Below, in pieces: positions 16,169 through 23,386 of a stretch of 40,178 nucleotides of DNA (positions are counted from its first letter, which is position 1; every line of letters begins with the position of its first letter). This stretch comes from a virus. Location: positions 1 to 40,178 of the IMG/VR virus record IMGVR_UViG_3300028394_000008; one strand, 5' to 3'. Below the pieces are notes generated by a model. It made no database searches, was not told the DNA's origin, and worked only from the letters and a program-made list of their open reading frames with translations. Position numbers and translations under genes: made by a program.

Positions 16169-16357
16169 ATGAACCCTCAAAACATCGAAACAGAACTGGC
16201 GTACGAGCTGCTTTCTATAGCGGCAGACCGTATTGAATACCACATCGATTCAGAAGACCTGGAGGCAGCGATTGTGGCCTCTTTGGTGACTGCAATTGAG
16301 ATAGCTACAGCCCGAAAGCTGCGTCCCATCCACGAACTTTTTAAGGAGAAAACATGA
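16169..16357 (+). CDS. Hypothetical 62-aa protein opening the replication operon
   Basis: A helical, acidic protein ('ETELAYELLSIAADRIEYHI') with AAGG upstream. The stop overlaps the next start (ATGA). No family recognised. It is the first gene after the directional hairpin. Confidence 0.65.
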   Translation: MNPQNIETELAYELLSIAADRIEYHIDSEDLEAAIVASLVTAIEIATARKLRPIHELFKEKT

Positions 16358-16533
16358 ACCGCTATGACATTGAACAGATAGCCTACCGAAGTGGGCTGAT
16401 TGGCATGGATGAGAGTGAGTCGAAAAAGACCGCTTTCTGGTCAACTTTTGAGCTGAATCTTCAACGGGAAATAGAACAGGAACAGGAAGACGCATTCCGT
16501 AAAACGGGACGCTGGGACATTTGGGAAGACTGA
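16354..16533 (+). CDS. Hypothetical 59-aa protein
   Basis: ATG at 16354 overlaps the upstream TGA and has AAGGAGAAAAC ahead, a strong ribosome site. Contains 'TAFWSTFELNLQREIEQEQE' and ends 'GRWDIWED'. Its stop overlaps the next ATG (TGATG). The coupling on both sides makes it convincing; function unknown. Confidence 0.68.
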   Translation: MNRYDIEQIAYRSGLIGMDESESKKTAFWSTFELNLQREIEQEQEDAFRKTGRWDIWED

Positions 16534-17159
16534 TGCATTACTACCAATTCAACATCGGTGACTACATAAGTCACACTCGGCATTTGAGCCTTCTAGAAGA
16601 TATTGCTTACAGGCGTTTATTAGACGAGTACTACTTGCATGAACGCCCGTTGAACAGTGGTTTAACAAGCGTTGCACGACAAATCGGAATGCTTGAACAT
16701 CAAGAGGTTGTGGCGTTTGTTCTTCAACTATTTTTTATGCTGAAAGAAGATGGAAGTGGCTGGACAAATGCCCGTTGTGACCGTGAAATAGAGCAGTACA
16801 GAGCGCGTCTCTCCAATGCAAGCAAGGCAGGTAAGGCATCTGCTGAACGCCGGTTGAACGCTAGTCCAACGCCCGTTCAACTAAACAAGAAACATAAACC
16901 AATAAATAATAATAGAGTCGCAGCACCTGACGGTGTGTCTCCAAAGGTGTGGGAATCCTTTGTTGATGCAAGAAAAGCCAAGAAAGCACCTATCACCGAA
17001 CTGGTCATTGCCGACATCAAGAAACAGGCAGCACTTGCTGGCTGGACATTGGATGCAGCCCTTGCCGAGACCGTTATCAGGGGCTGGAGAAGCTTTAAGG
17101 CCGAGTGGGTGACCAAGGCAGCACCTGTTACCGGCAACAGACTAGCGGGGGCGATATGA
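16533..17159 (+). CDS. DUF1376-type replication protein
   Basis: A 208-aa protein starting at the ATG in TGATG (an in-frame TTG at 16521 is less likely). The N-terminus 'MHYYQFNIGDYISHTRHLSL' followed by 'EDIAYRRLLDEYYLHERPL' is the DUF1376 domain of phage replication proteins. The middle is basic and probably disordered. The C-terminal helical part ('FVDARKAKKAPITELVIADI' onward) is of the type that contacts helicases. It is likely an initiator or helicase loader, with the helicase gene two genes downstream. Confidence 0.8.
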   Translation: MHYYQFNIGDYISHTRHLSLLEDIAYRRLLDEYYLHERPLNSGLTSVARQIGMLEHQEVVAFVLQLFFMLKEDGSGWTNARCDREIEQYRARLSNASKAGKASAERRLNASPTPVQLNKKHKPINNNRVAAPDGVSPKVWESFVDARKAKKAPITELVIADIKKQAALAGWTLDAALAETVIRGWRSFKAEWVTKAAPVTGNRLAGAI

Positions 17160-17449
17160 AGGGACATGACGGCATCATCAAGATGCGTATGCAGGGTTAC
17201 AAGCCGTCTGCGATCTGGCTACTTGACTACCCCTGCACAACTACCTGGGAAGAGTTTCAGGACGATCCTGTTGTGTGTGTCGATGGCGACAACTTGAATA
17301 CACTTGATTTGCGGTACACTGTTGGCTTAGATGTCCACATCAGCAGCTACAGCGTGGAACGGGCCAAGACGCTCTTGGATTTATGCATAAAGCACTCAGC
17401 AAGCAAAGTAATTGCCTGTTGCGATAACTGGATTGATTGGCATGGCTGA
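17156..17449 (+). CDS. Hypothetical 97-aa protein between replication protein and helicase
   Basis: The start at 17156 overlaps the previous stop (ATGA). Contains 'KMRMQGYKPSAIWLLDYPC', 'VCVDGDNLNTLDLRY' and 'GLDVHISSYSVERAKTLLD'. An alternating hydrophobic pattern ending 'SKVIACC' suggests a small alpha/beta fold. It overlaps the helicase start by eight bases. No family recognised, but its placement is that of a replication accessory. Confidence 0.6.
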   Translation: MKGHDGIIKMRMQGYKPSAIWLLDYPCTTTWEEFQDDPVVCVDGDNLNTLDLRYTVGLDVHISSYSVERAKTLLDLCIKHSASKVIACCDNWIDWHG

Positions 17450-18422
17450 AATATTGAGTGACACGATTGACTTCCGACTGTACCTACGGGAGACAGACGC
17501 GAAGACCAAAGTAAAAAAGGCTTCCGACTACGTTGGCGTGATTAAGAGCCGGTTGCGGGAGAAGGTCAAGCAGCATGTAACCTACTTGCCGTGGACGAAG
17601 ACCAATGAGAACTTTGAGTTTCGCAAGGGTGAAGTTACTTTGTGGTCAGGACAGAACGGGCATGGCAAATCTTTGATGACATCCCAGGTGGCTCTCAGCC
17701 TCATTGGACAGGGAGAGAAGGTGTGTGTAGCCAGTTTTGAGATGAAACCCGCCACAACCCTACAGCGGATGGCGCGGATGTGGATTGGTTGTAATCCGTT
17801 TTCGGTGGAGTTCCAAGGGGAAGACGGGATAGATGCCCTTGACAGCTTGTACGACCAGTTTGGCGATTGGACTACCGGCAGCATGTGGCTGTATGACCAA
17901 ATGGGGACTGCGGATGCCGCCACCACCATTGGCATGGTGCGGTATTGTGCGAAAGAGTTGGGGATAACTCACGTTTTTGTGGATAACTTGGCGAAGTGCG
18001 TGAAGGGTGAAGATGACTACAACGGGCAAAAGCAGTTTGTTGATGAGTTGACCTCTGTGGCTCGGGACTACGACATGCACATCCACCTTGTCCACCACTT
18101 GAAGAAGCCAGCCAATGAGAATAGCGTACCCGACAAGCACGACAACAAGGGATCAGGGGCTATTACAGACTTAGTGGACAACGTCATGCTGGTCTGGCGC
18201 AACAAGGTTAAGGAAGATGCCATCAAGGATCAAGGCGAGTTTGCGAAGCAAAGTAATGATCCTGACCATTACCTGTTGTGCCGTAAGCAGCGGAACTATG
18301 AAGGCAGCGGGGAAGGTGAGCCTACCGTAAAGCTGTGGTTTCATCGTGATGCCCAGCAATATGTTGCAGAGCCGCATGACCGGCCTTTGTTCTTTCCGAA
18401 CTATCCACACGTTGCATCATGA
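17442..18422 (+). CDS. Replicative DNA helicase (DnaB/T7 gp4/Twinkle-type RecA core)
   Basis: A 326-aa protein. Walker A 'GQNGHGKS' (70-77); catalytic Glu in 'FEMKP' (99-103); Walker B 'HVFVDN' (177-182); 'HLVHHLKKP' (H3-like, 215-223); 'KGSGAITDLVDNVM' with Arg253 in 'VWRNK'. This is the RecA-like helicase domain without a primase half, so priming must come from the host or an unrecognised protein. It unwinds the fork, moving along one strand as a hexamer. It overlaps the MTase start by four bases (ATGA). Confidence 0.9.
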   Translation: MAEILSDTIDFRLYLRETDAKTKVKKASDYVGVIKSRLREKVKQHVTYLPWTKTNENFEFRKGEVTLWSGQNGHGKSLMTSQVALSLIGQGEKVCVASFEMKPATTLQRMARMWIGCNPFSVEFQGEDGIDALDSLYDQFGDWTTGSMWLYDQMGTADAATTIGMVRYCAKELGITHVFVDNLAKCVKGEDDYNGQKQFVDELTSVARDYDMHIHLVHHLKKPANENSVPDKHDNKGSGAITDLVDNVMLVWRNKVKEDAIKDQGEFAKQSNDPDHYLLCRKQRNYEGSGEGEPTVKLWFHRDAQQYVAEPHDRPLFFPNYPHVAS

Positions 18423-19924
18423 AATTTTTATCTGTTTGTAGCGGGATTGAGGCGGCAAGCGTTGCCTGGCATCCATTGGGATGGGAATCGGTAGCCTATT
18501 CGGAAATTGAACCTTTCCCATGCAAGGTGCTACAGCACCACTATCCAGACGTACCCAACTTGGGCGATATGACCAAATTTAAGGAGTGGCCTGATGCAGA
18601 TGTCGATGTTTTCGTTGGAGGAACACCATGTCAGTCTTTCTCAGTCGCAGGACTCAGAAAAGGATTGGATGACCCGCGTGGCAACCTCATGCTTGTCTAC
18701 CTTGCCATTGCTAAACGATATCGCCCCAACTGGCTGGTCTGGGAGAACGTCCCCGGCGTTTTGTCCTCCGCTGGAGGACGGGACTTTGGTTCCTTCCTCG
18801 GAGGGTTGGCAATCCTCGGGTATGGGTTCGCATACCGGGTGCTTGACGCTCAATATTTCGGAGTGGCACAGCGACGCCGCCGTGTGTTCGTTGTCGGATA
18901 CCTTGGAGATTGGCGACCTGCCGCAGCGGTTCTTTTTGAGCGCCACAGCCTGTCGGGGCATCCTGCGCCGAGCCGAGAAAAGGGGAAAAGTTTTGCCAGA
19001 GATGTTAGAGAAGGCGCTCAAATCGGTAGATGGCCCGCTGACGTAAGCAGCACATTGGATACGACATTTGGCACAAAAATGGGATTGGAAAATCAGCACG
19101 TCAATGCTGGTTGTCCTATGTTTGTTCCAGCGCAACCTATTGCACTTGCTGAGAACACCATAGGACGAAAACCAGAGAATGGTGGCAACGGTGATGGGTT
19201 TACTGATGGCGGCCCAATGTATACGCTCAACGCTACAGGTGTGCATGGTGTGGCGCAACCGATTGCATTCAGCGGGCAGATGTCAAACCCGCAGACTGAT
19301 GTGGACATGACTCAGACATTAGGAGCCAAGAATCCAATGGCGGTGGCAACGCATGATGTAGCTGGAACTATGCTTTCACGCAACACATCAGGCGGGTTTA
19401 GCAACAGCATTGATTATGCTGCGGCTGGATATATGGCGCTGCAAGCAATGGCAGTCATGCAACCCATTGCATACGCCTTTGACAGCCTATCCTCCAACTC
19501 CATGAAGTCAAGCAATCCCGATAGCGGTGTCAATCAAGTTGATGTTTCAAAAACTTTAGACACTTCTAGAGGGCTTGACCCGTCTTGCCATCAGGGTGGG
19601 TTAGGGTTGGTTCAAGCAATGGCGGTGGCGACTTCAGTTGTAGCCCCGACATTGACAGCCGCCAATGACCCAAGTCGTTCTCCGCAATCTTCTGAAGTCA
19701 CCCAACAGGTGTATTCGGTCTTGCAAGCATCAATGGCGGTACGCCGTTTGACCCCTGTGGAATGCGAACGTCTCCAAGGCTTTGGCGACAACTACACCGA
19801 CATTCAGCCCAAAGGCAAGGCGACCCCTGACGGGCCAAGGTACAAGGCGCTGGGCAACTCAATGGCTGTGCCTGTGATGGCATGGATTGGCAAAAGAATT
19901 CAAGAGGTTGACGCTTTGCTATGA
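18419..19924 (+). CDS. C5 cytosine DNA methyltransferase
   Basis: A 501-aa protein. Motif I 'SVCSGIEAA' (5-13), motif IV 'GGTPCQSFS' with catalytic Cys71, motif VI 'WENV' (108-111), motif VIII 'QRRRR' (151-155), and the C-terminal motifs 'RRLTPVECERLQGF' (from 442) and 'ALGNSMAVPV' (from 477). All key motifs are present, so it should be active. The region 160-440 is unusually long and Ser/Thr/Asn/Met-rich with repeated 'QPIA', 'TL' and 'QAMAV' units, probably an expanded recognition domain. No restriction partner is encoded, so self-protection against host restriction is the likely role. Confidence 0.93.
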   Translation: MKFLSVCSGIEAASVAWHPLGWESVAYSEIEPFPCKVLQHHYPDVPNLGDMTKFKEWPDADVDVFVGGTPCQSFSVAGLRKGLDDPRGNLMLVYLAIAKRYRPNWLVWENVPGVLSSAGGRDFGSFLGGLAILGYGFAYRVLDAQYFGVAQRRRRVFVVGYLGDWRPAAAVLFERHSLSGHPAPSREKGKSFARDVREGAQIGRWPADVSSTLDTTFGTKMGLENQHVNAGCPMFVPAQPIALAENTIGRKPENGGNGDGFTDGGPMYTLNATGVHGVAQPIAFSGQMSNPQTDVDMTQTLGAKNPMAVATHDVAGTMLSRNTSGGFSNSIDYAAAGYMALQAMAVMQPIAYAFDSLSSNSMKSSNPDSGVNQVDVSKTLDTSRGLDPSCHQGGLGLVQAMAVATSVVAPTLTAANDPSRSPQSSEVTQQVYSVLQASMAVRRLTPVECERLQGFGDNYTDIQPKGKATPDGPRYKALGNSMAVPVMAWIGKRIQEVDALL

Positions 19925-20103
19925 GTGATCAGGCGTACTTAGAACTAGCACGGGCAAGGGAAATATGGGTAACATTTTGTTTGACAAAAGATCGGGAAAA
20001 CATGGTTAAGCTGGTCAATCGGTCTGTGGATCACTATGGCAGGGATGCTATTCCTCGGATCAAGGCTTACTTACGGCAATTCAAGGATGGAGAAATTGAA
20101 TGA
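19921..20103 (+). CDS. Hypothetical 60-aa protein
   Basis: Coupled to the MTase (ATGA) and to the nuclease (ATGA). Contains 'YLELARAREIWVTFCLTK' and 'SVDHYGRDAIPRIKAYLRQF', two amphipathic helices. No family recognised. Confidence 0.65.
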   Translation: MSDQAYLELARAREIWVTFCLTKDRENMVKLVNRSVDHYGRDAIPRIKAYLRQFKDGEIE

Positions 20104-20372
20104 GACGCGCAGCTAGGGTAGACGCTAATCAGGCAGAAATTGTTGCGGCATTGAGAAATGCCGGTGCATATGTATGGATTATTGGTTTGCCTGTAGATTT
20201 GCTCGTTGGTTATAAAAACTGGACTTTTTTGATGGAAATTAAGACTGATAGTAAGGCGCGCTTTACGGGTTTACAAGCTGATTTTTTCCAAAATTGGAAA
20301 GGTGGCACGTTATGCAGGGTAGATTGCCCTGAAGCCGCAGTGATGATGTTGAGAGTGCTCGATGGAAATTGA
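20100..20372 (+). CDS. VRR-NUC/Hjc-like nuclease
   Basis: A 90-aa protein with the PD-(D/E)xK layout: 'GLPVDLLVG' (D33), 'FLMEIKTD' (E46, K48) and the trailing 'TGLQADFF' (Q59), typical of VRR-NUC and Holliday-junction-resolvase-like enzymes. Predicted to cleave branched or recombination DNA. It lies in the replication operon with a second nuclease (20969) downstream. Confidence 0.82.
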   Translation: MRRAARVDANQAEIVAALRNAGAYVWIIGLPVDLLVGYKNWTFLMEIKTDSKARFTGLQADFFQNWKGGTLCRVDCPEAAVMMLRVLDGN

Positions 20373-20631
20373 AGACCCATTTGTATATACAAAGCCTGAG
20401 TGGTTGAAAGAACTCCAGCGGGAGAAGCGCAGGGCTGCTCGGGCTAAGAGACTTGGTAGGGTTATTGGTAAGCATGGTGGTTACCGTAAGGGCGCAGGAA
20501 GAAAAAGAGAAAGACCATACGACTCCCAGGTCTACATCAACCACACCCGTATCCAGCATCAGATTCTGCTGGACATGGGCAATGGGGACTTGAGTGCCGG
20601 TGTACAGAAATTGATTGACGAAAACTTATAG
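20362..20631 (+). CDS. Small basic DNA-binding-like protein with GAGRK motif
   Basis: An 89-aa protein, very basic in the first half ('KELQREKRRAARAKRLG'), then 'GGYRKGAGRKRERP'. This is the GxRxGAGRK-type motif common in small phage DNA-binding proteins. It is followed by a helical end 'SAGVQKLIDENL'. It overlaps the nuclease by 11 bases and may bind DNA with it. Confidence 0.6.
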   Translation: MEIEDPFVYTKPEWLKELQREKRRAARAKRLGRVIGKHGGYRKGAGRKRERPYDSQVYINHTRIQHQILLDMGNGDLSAGVQKLIDENL

Positions 20632-20639
20632 GAATAGAC

Positions 20640-20963
20640 ATGGAAATTGATCCGAACAAAGCCGTTGAATACTTGCGGGATAACGCCCCCAAGTACGCCG
20701 AGGCCAAAGCCAACCGTGTGTTCATTGAGAACTACCTACGATCCGTGAAGTCCAAGCTAATGGGCAATGAAGAGGGAACTCTTGGGGCAAAGGAAGCCTA
20801 TGCGTACGCCCATGATGACTATGTGGAACAGCTAAAAGGGCTAAGAGCAGCTACTGAAGAGGAAGAACGGCTCAAATTCATGTTAAAGGCTGCGGAACTA
20901 AGGATTGAAATTTGGAAGACAAATGAATACAGCAAGCGGGCAGAGCTGCGGAACATGGGTTGA
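20640..20963 (+). CDS. Hypothetical 107-aa helical protein
   Basis: A charged, fully helical protein ('AVEYLRDNAPKYAEAKANR', 'KSKLMGNEEGTLGAKEAYAY', 'EEEERLKFMLKAAELRIEIW') with AGGAATAGAC upstream. The 'A/Y-x-Y-A-x-A-x-A-x-R' pattern recurs in small proteins found beside phage nucleases. Function unknown; next to the YbcO-like nuclease. Confidence 0.65.
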   Translation: MEIDPNKAVEYLRDNAPKYAEAKANRVFIENYLRSVKSKLMGNEEGTLGAKEAYAYAHDDYVEQLKGLRAATEEEERLKFMLKAAELRIEIWKTNEYSKRAELRNMG

Positions 20964-20968
20964 GACAG

Positions 20969-21337
20969 ATGAATGAAATTTATAGAGACAAATCCCTGCT
21001 GAAGCTGGCACAAGACCAATTTTGCCTTTTGAGGGTCAAAAACTTTTGCCGGGGGGGGTCTGATTCCACAGTTGCTTGTCATCACAATTCTGCGATGTCT
21101 GGGAAGGGAATGGGCATCAAGGCTAGTGATGCCTACAGCGTATGGGGGTGCTTTGGATGCCACCAATGGCTGGATCAGGGATCTGCCAGCAAAGAAGAAA
21201 AAGAAGAAGCATTCCAGGCCGCTCATTTGCTCCAAGTAGCAGAGTGGCATAAAATCGCCAATAACATTGCCACCAGACCTTGGAAGGTGGAAGCAGCCCG
21301 AAACGTCCTCAATCACTTGGGAATCAATCATGGATAA
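20969..21337 (+). CDS. YbcO/DUF1364-type nuclease
   Basis: A 122-aa protein; ATG at 20969 is preferred over a TTG at 20960. The order 'LLKLAQDQFCLLR', 'STVACHHN', 'SGKGMGIKASDAYSVWGC' and 'CFGCHQWLDQG' is the family signature of DUF1364/YbcO, an HNH-like beta-beta-alpha metal fold (Cys27, Cys37/His38, Cys61, Cys64/His65 as ligands). These are putative recombination nucleases. An eight-G run (21051-21058) is in frame, so the gene is intact. Confidence 0.85.
   Translation: MNEIYRDKSLLKLAQDQFCLLRVKNFCRGGSDSTVACHHNSAMSGKGMGIKASDAYSVWGCFGCHQWLDQGSASKEEKEEAFQAAHLLQVAEWHKIANNIATRPWKVEAARNVLNHLGINHG
21034..21063. repeat. Copy 1 of GGTCAAAAACTTTTG + G-run + TCT
   Basis: GGTCAAAAACTTTTG (21034-21048) followed by CC, eight G's and TCT. 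The same 15 bases followed by a G-rich run and TCT recur at 21731. This copy lies inside the DUF1364 coding sequence. Confidence 0.75.
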
Positions 21338-21689
21338 AGTAGCCGACTTCATTTTGACCCTGCTCCATGCAGCCACCAACACCCATATCCTGCATTGGCA
21401 AGCCACCCGATACGGCGAACATCAAGCCCTGGGCGAGTTTTATACCGGCCTTCCCGAACTGATAGACCAGTTGACCGAAGCCCTGATGGGCCGCTATGAG
21501 ATGCAACCACAATTCCCGCTTTCATATCATGGCCCCAACCCTGACAGCTTGCAGGAACTGGTAACGCTAAAACAGTACGTTGAGCAGGAAAGACAGGGGC
21601 TTCCGCAAGACAGCGAAATCCAAAACCTTATTGACGAAATTGCACAGAGCATTGATTCCACAATCTACAAGTTGAAATTTCTCGGATAG
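21330..21689 (+). CDS. Dps/ferritin-like DUF5856-type protein
   Basis: The start 'MDKVADFILTLLHAATNTHI' at 21330 is chosen; it overlaps the previous stop by eight bases. 119 aa. 'HWQATRYGEHQALGEFYTGL' carries the His and Glu residues placed as in Dps-like ferritin helices, and the four-helix layout fits. Phage members of this type are known from T4-like viruses. Could bind metal or DNA; the exact role is unknown. Last gene of the replication operon. Confidence 0.7.
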   Translation: MDKVADFILTLLHAATNTHILHWQATRYGEHQALGEFYTGLPELIDQLTEALMGRYEMQPQFPLSYHGPNPDSLQELVTLKQYVEQERQGLPQDSEIQNLIDEIAQSIDSTIYKLKFLG

Positions 21690-21730
21690 TTCCACAAAAC
21701 CAAACCCATTTCCTAAAAAGCAAAAACAGA

Positions 21731-21759
21731 GGTCAAAAACTTTTGGGGAGGGGGGTCTC
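21731..21759. repeat. Copy 2 of GGTCAAAAACTTTTG + G-run + TCT
   Basis: GGTCAAAAACTTTTG (21731-21745) followed by GGGAGGGGGGTCT, matching the copy at 21034 with an identical 15-base head. It is not coding here. The gap between copies is 697 bases. Confidence 0.75.
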
Positions 21760-21956
21760 TCATGTATGCGTACACACATGCACACACGCCCGCACCCGCA
21801 CCCACGCGCACCCACCCATGCGCCTACGCGCACCCATACGCGCACATCACGCGCACGCGCACCCACACGCTCGCACGCGCTCGCGCACCATGCATACGCA
21901 CGACACACGCATGCGAGACAAACCCACACGATCACCGATAGCCCATAAAGGCACTT

Positions 21957-22120
21957 AAAACGGCTTACAGCGCATTTTTTGTCTGTAGTGCATGGCAATG
22001 TAGCACCACACGCAGAAAACGGCTTAAAACGGCTCTATTCAAACCACGCCCACAATGGGCGCACCTATCCCGGTTCGCTATGGGTAAACAATGGGCGCAC
22101 CGATCCAATGGCGCACCGAT
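21957..22120. repeat. Iteron-like words AAAACGGCT and ACAATGGGCGCACC
   Basis: AAAACGGCT occurs at 21957, 22016 and 22026 (the first two followed by TA). ACAATGGGCGCACC occurs exactly at 22052-22065 and 22088-22101, with a one-base-shorter relative CAATGGCGCACCGAT at 22106-22120 (CGAT also follows the second copy). Clustered short direct repeats next to a low-complexity tract are typical of initiator-binding sites. Confidence 0.6.
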
Positions 22121-22138
22121 TCACGGGCGCACAAACGC

Positions 22139-22161
22139 AAAAACCCGCACAGTGGCGGGTT
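22139..22161 (-). terminator. Rho-independent terminator of the GP88 unit
   Basis: Perfect inverted repeat AACCCGC (22142-22148) / GCGGGTT (22155-22161) with a six-base loop. On the - strand it is followed by five T's (22139-22143, partly within the stem). It lies 18 bases past the stop of the gene at 22179. Confidence 0.82.
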
Positions 22162-22178
22162 ATTGGATGATCAATCTA

Positions 22179-23057
22179 TCAGTGCACGGCGATCGCGATC
22201 GTGATCCCTTTGAGTGTAGACATGCCGCATGCATGCCCTTTGCCGGTGCACGATCCGCATGCGCCGGGGCACGGGAAAATCTTTTCACCGGGAAAAGCTT
22301 CGCGCAGTGCCTTGTTGACCGATGCTGTACCGTGATCATTGGATCGCACAGTGCGACCGATGTTAACAGCGATAAATTCACCCCGCGTGATAGGCAAAGC
22401 TTTGACATAGCGAACGATCGCGTCGCTAGCATTGTGTCCGCTCGAGATGTTCAAATGGTAATTTGTAGGCCAATCGCTATTTGTACCGGTGTCATAGCCT
22501 AAAAGGATCGCAAAGCTTTTCGAATAGCCATAGGCGCGCACCAATGGGTGAGCTTTGATAATTTGCATCCAGAAATAGACATCGGCGGCACTAGAAAAAT
22601 CACCGTCAACGTACAAACGAAAATCGAATCCTTCGGGCCGCTCATTAGCTATTGTGGCGAATGCATCGGCAATAACATCGGGCGCAAAGCGTAAAAAATA
22701 AGCATTTTGCACCATACGGGCAAATGCATTAGGGTATCTCCATGCACGATATGAGTAACAGAATTTAATGCATTCACCCGCGCCCGGACATGTAACACCG
22801 GGCAAAGTAGAAAACGCTACAAAGGGTAATTTTTCGTTACCTTGTAAAGCAAAAATAGAAAAACGCGGTTTATTGTCTGCAAATGCATTGGCAAGCAAAT
22901 TAAAAGCTTTCTGCCAGCCTACGGTAGAGAATGCATCATCGGTTTGTAGTTGCAACAATGCACGGGAAATTTCTACAGTGCCGCCGGTTTGCACTGCTAT
23001 CGATAGATTTTGCAGTTTGTTAAATTTTGGTGCGGTATTAAATGTCTTAATTTGCAT
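22179..23057 (-). CDS. GP88-family Cys-motif protein
   Basis: A 292-aa protein resembling the phage 'gene 88' family (PF17338 from memory). Residues 70-110 contain 'CPGAGECIKFC' (C90, C96, C100) followed by 'YRAWRYPNAF'. The middle has 'DFRLYVDGDFSS'. The end has 'CPGACGSCTGKGHACG' (C263, C267, C270, C277). Seven clustered cysteines suggest iron-sulphur or zinc binding; some predictions place the family near radical-SAM folds, which I cannot confirm. The gene is rich in GATC, ATGCAT and GCA words unlike its neighbours, a hint of transfer. It is the last gene of a separate - strand unit with its own terminator. Confidence 0.75.
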   Translation of the reverse strand: MQIKTFNTAPKFNKLQNLSIAVQTGGTVEISRALLQLQTDDAFSTVGWQKAFNLLANAFADNKPRFSIFALQGNEKLPFVAFSTLPGVTCPGAGECIKFCYSYRAWRYPNAFARMVQNAYFLRFAPDVIADAFATIANERPEGFDFRLYVDGDFSSAADVYFWMQIIKAHPLVRAYGYSKSFAILLGYDTGTNSDWPTNYHLNISSGHNASDAIVRYVKALPITRGEFIAVNIGRTVRSNDHGTASVNKALREAFPGEKIFPCPGACGSCTGKGHACGMSTLKGITIAIAVH

Positions 23058-23102
23058 GATAAATCCTATTGAATTACATTAATTTGAATAAAAGAAAACC
23101 AA

Positions 23103-23189
23103 TTACATATTATAAAAATACATAATCAAGGGAAAAGATAATACAAACGCTATTGCAAAGCATTTAGAAAAAAAAATAATGGTTTTCAT
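23103..23189 (-). CDS. Possible 28-aa hydrophobic micro-peptide
   Basis: ATG at 23189 overlaps the TGA of the 66-aa gene (ATGA) and the frame is open for 28 codons to TAA. The product is almost all hydrophobic ('IIFFSKCFAIAFVLSFPLIM'), a single membrane helix. The coupling favours expression, but the surrounding A/T-rich DNA could give this by chance. Confidence 0.45.
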   Translation of the reverse strand: MKTIIFFSKCFAIAFVLSFPLIMYFYNM

Positions 23190-23386
23190 GCTTGCGCTCC
23201 ATTGGCAGATAGTGCGAATTGAATCGCTTCGATCAATGCATGGGCTTGTTCACGGGTAAGAGTAGCGCGAGCAGAGCCTCCACGCACCATTACAGACAGA
23301 GACAGGCCGTTATCCCATTCGTCAGTGTAGATAGCCGTGTTGTCGCTGCACTCTGTGCGGAGCTGATAGTCGATTAGATGTTCCAT
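23186..23386 (-). CDS. Hypothetical 66-aa protein
   Basis: The start 'MEHLIDYQLRTECS' at 23386 is supported by AGGAAA eight bases upstream; a longer in-frame reading to 23422 lacks this. It ends 'TREQAHALIEAIQFALSAN', a helix. It is the first gene of the GP88 unit. No family recognised. Confidence 0.65.
   Translation of the reverse strand: MEHLIDYQLRTECSDNTAIYTDEWDNGLSLSVMVRGGSARATLTREQAHALIEAIQFALSANGAQA

Larger units (their letters stand above)
21690..22138. other. Non-coding C/A-rich tract and iteron-like repeats (candidate origin)
   Basis: No gene is credible here. It holds copy 2 of the G-run repeat, then about 21766-21930 of C/A-rich alternating purine-pyrimidine sequence (CACACACG, CGCACCC and CGCGCAC units), and then repeated words up to the - strand terminator. 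It lies between convergent transcripts. A replication origin or structural DNA element is possible. Confidence 0.5.

Noticed and set aside
18594-19258. Long frames in other phases over the cytosine methyltransferase gene
   Set aside because: The methyltransferase frame carries all catalytic motifs; the others have none.
21051-21058. Eight-G run as a possible frameshift in the DUF1364 nuclease
   Set aside because: The family motifs before and after the run are in the same frame, so the gene is intact.
21766-21930. Possible CRISPR-like repeat array
   Set aside because: Units are irregular and of varying length with no unique spacers; it is a simple-sequence tract.
21743-21958. Overlapping + frames over the C/A tract giving His/Thr/Arg-repeat peptides
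   Set aside because: The peptides are translations of a low-complexity CA/CG tract in several frames, without ribosome site or domain.
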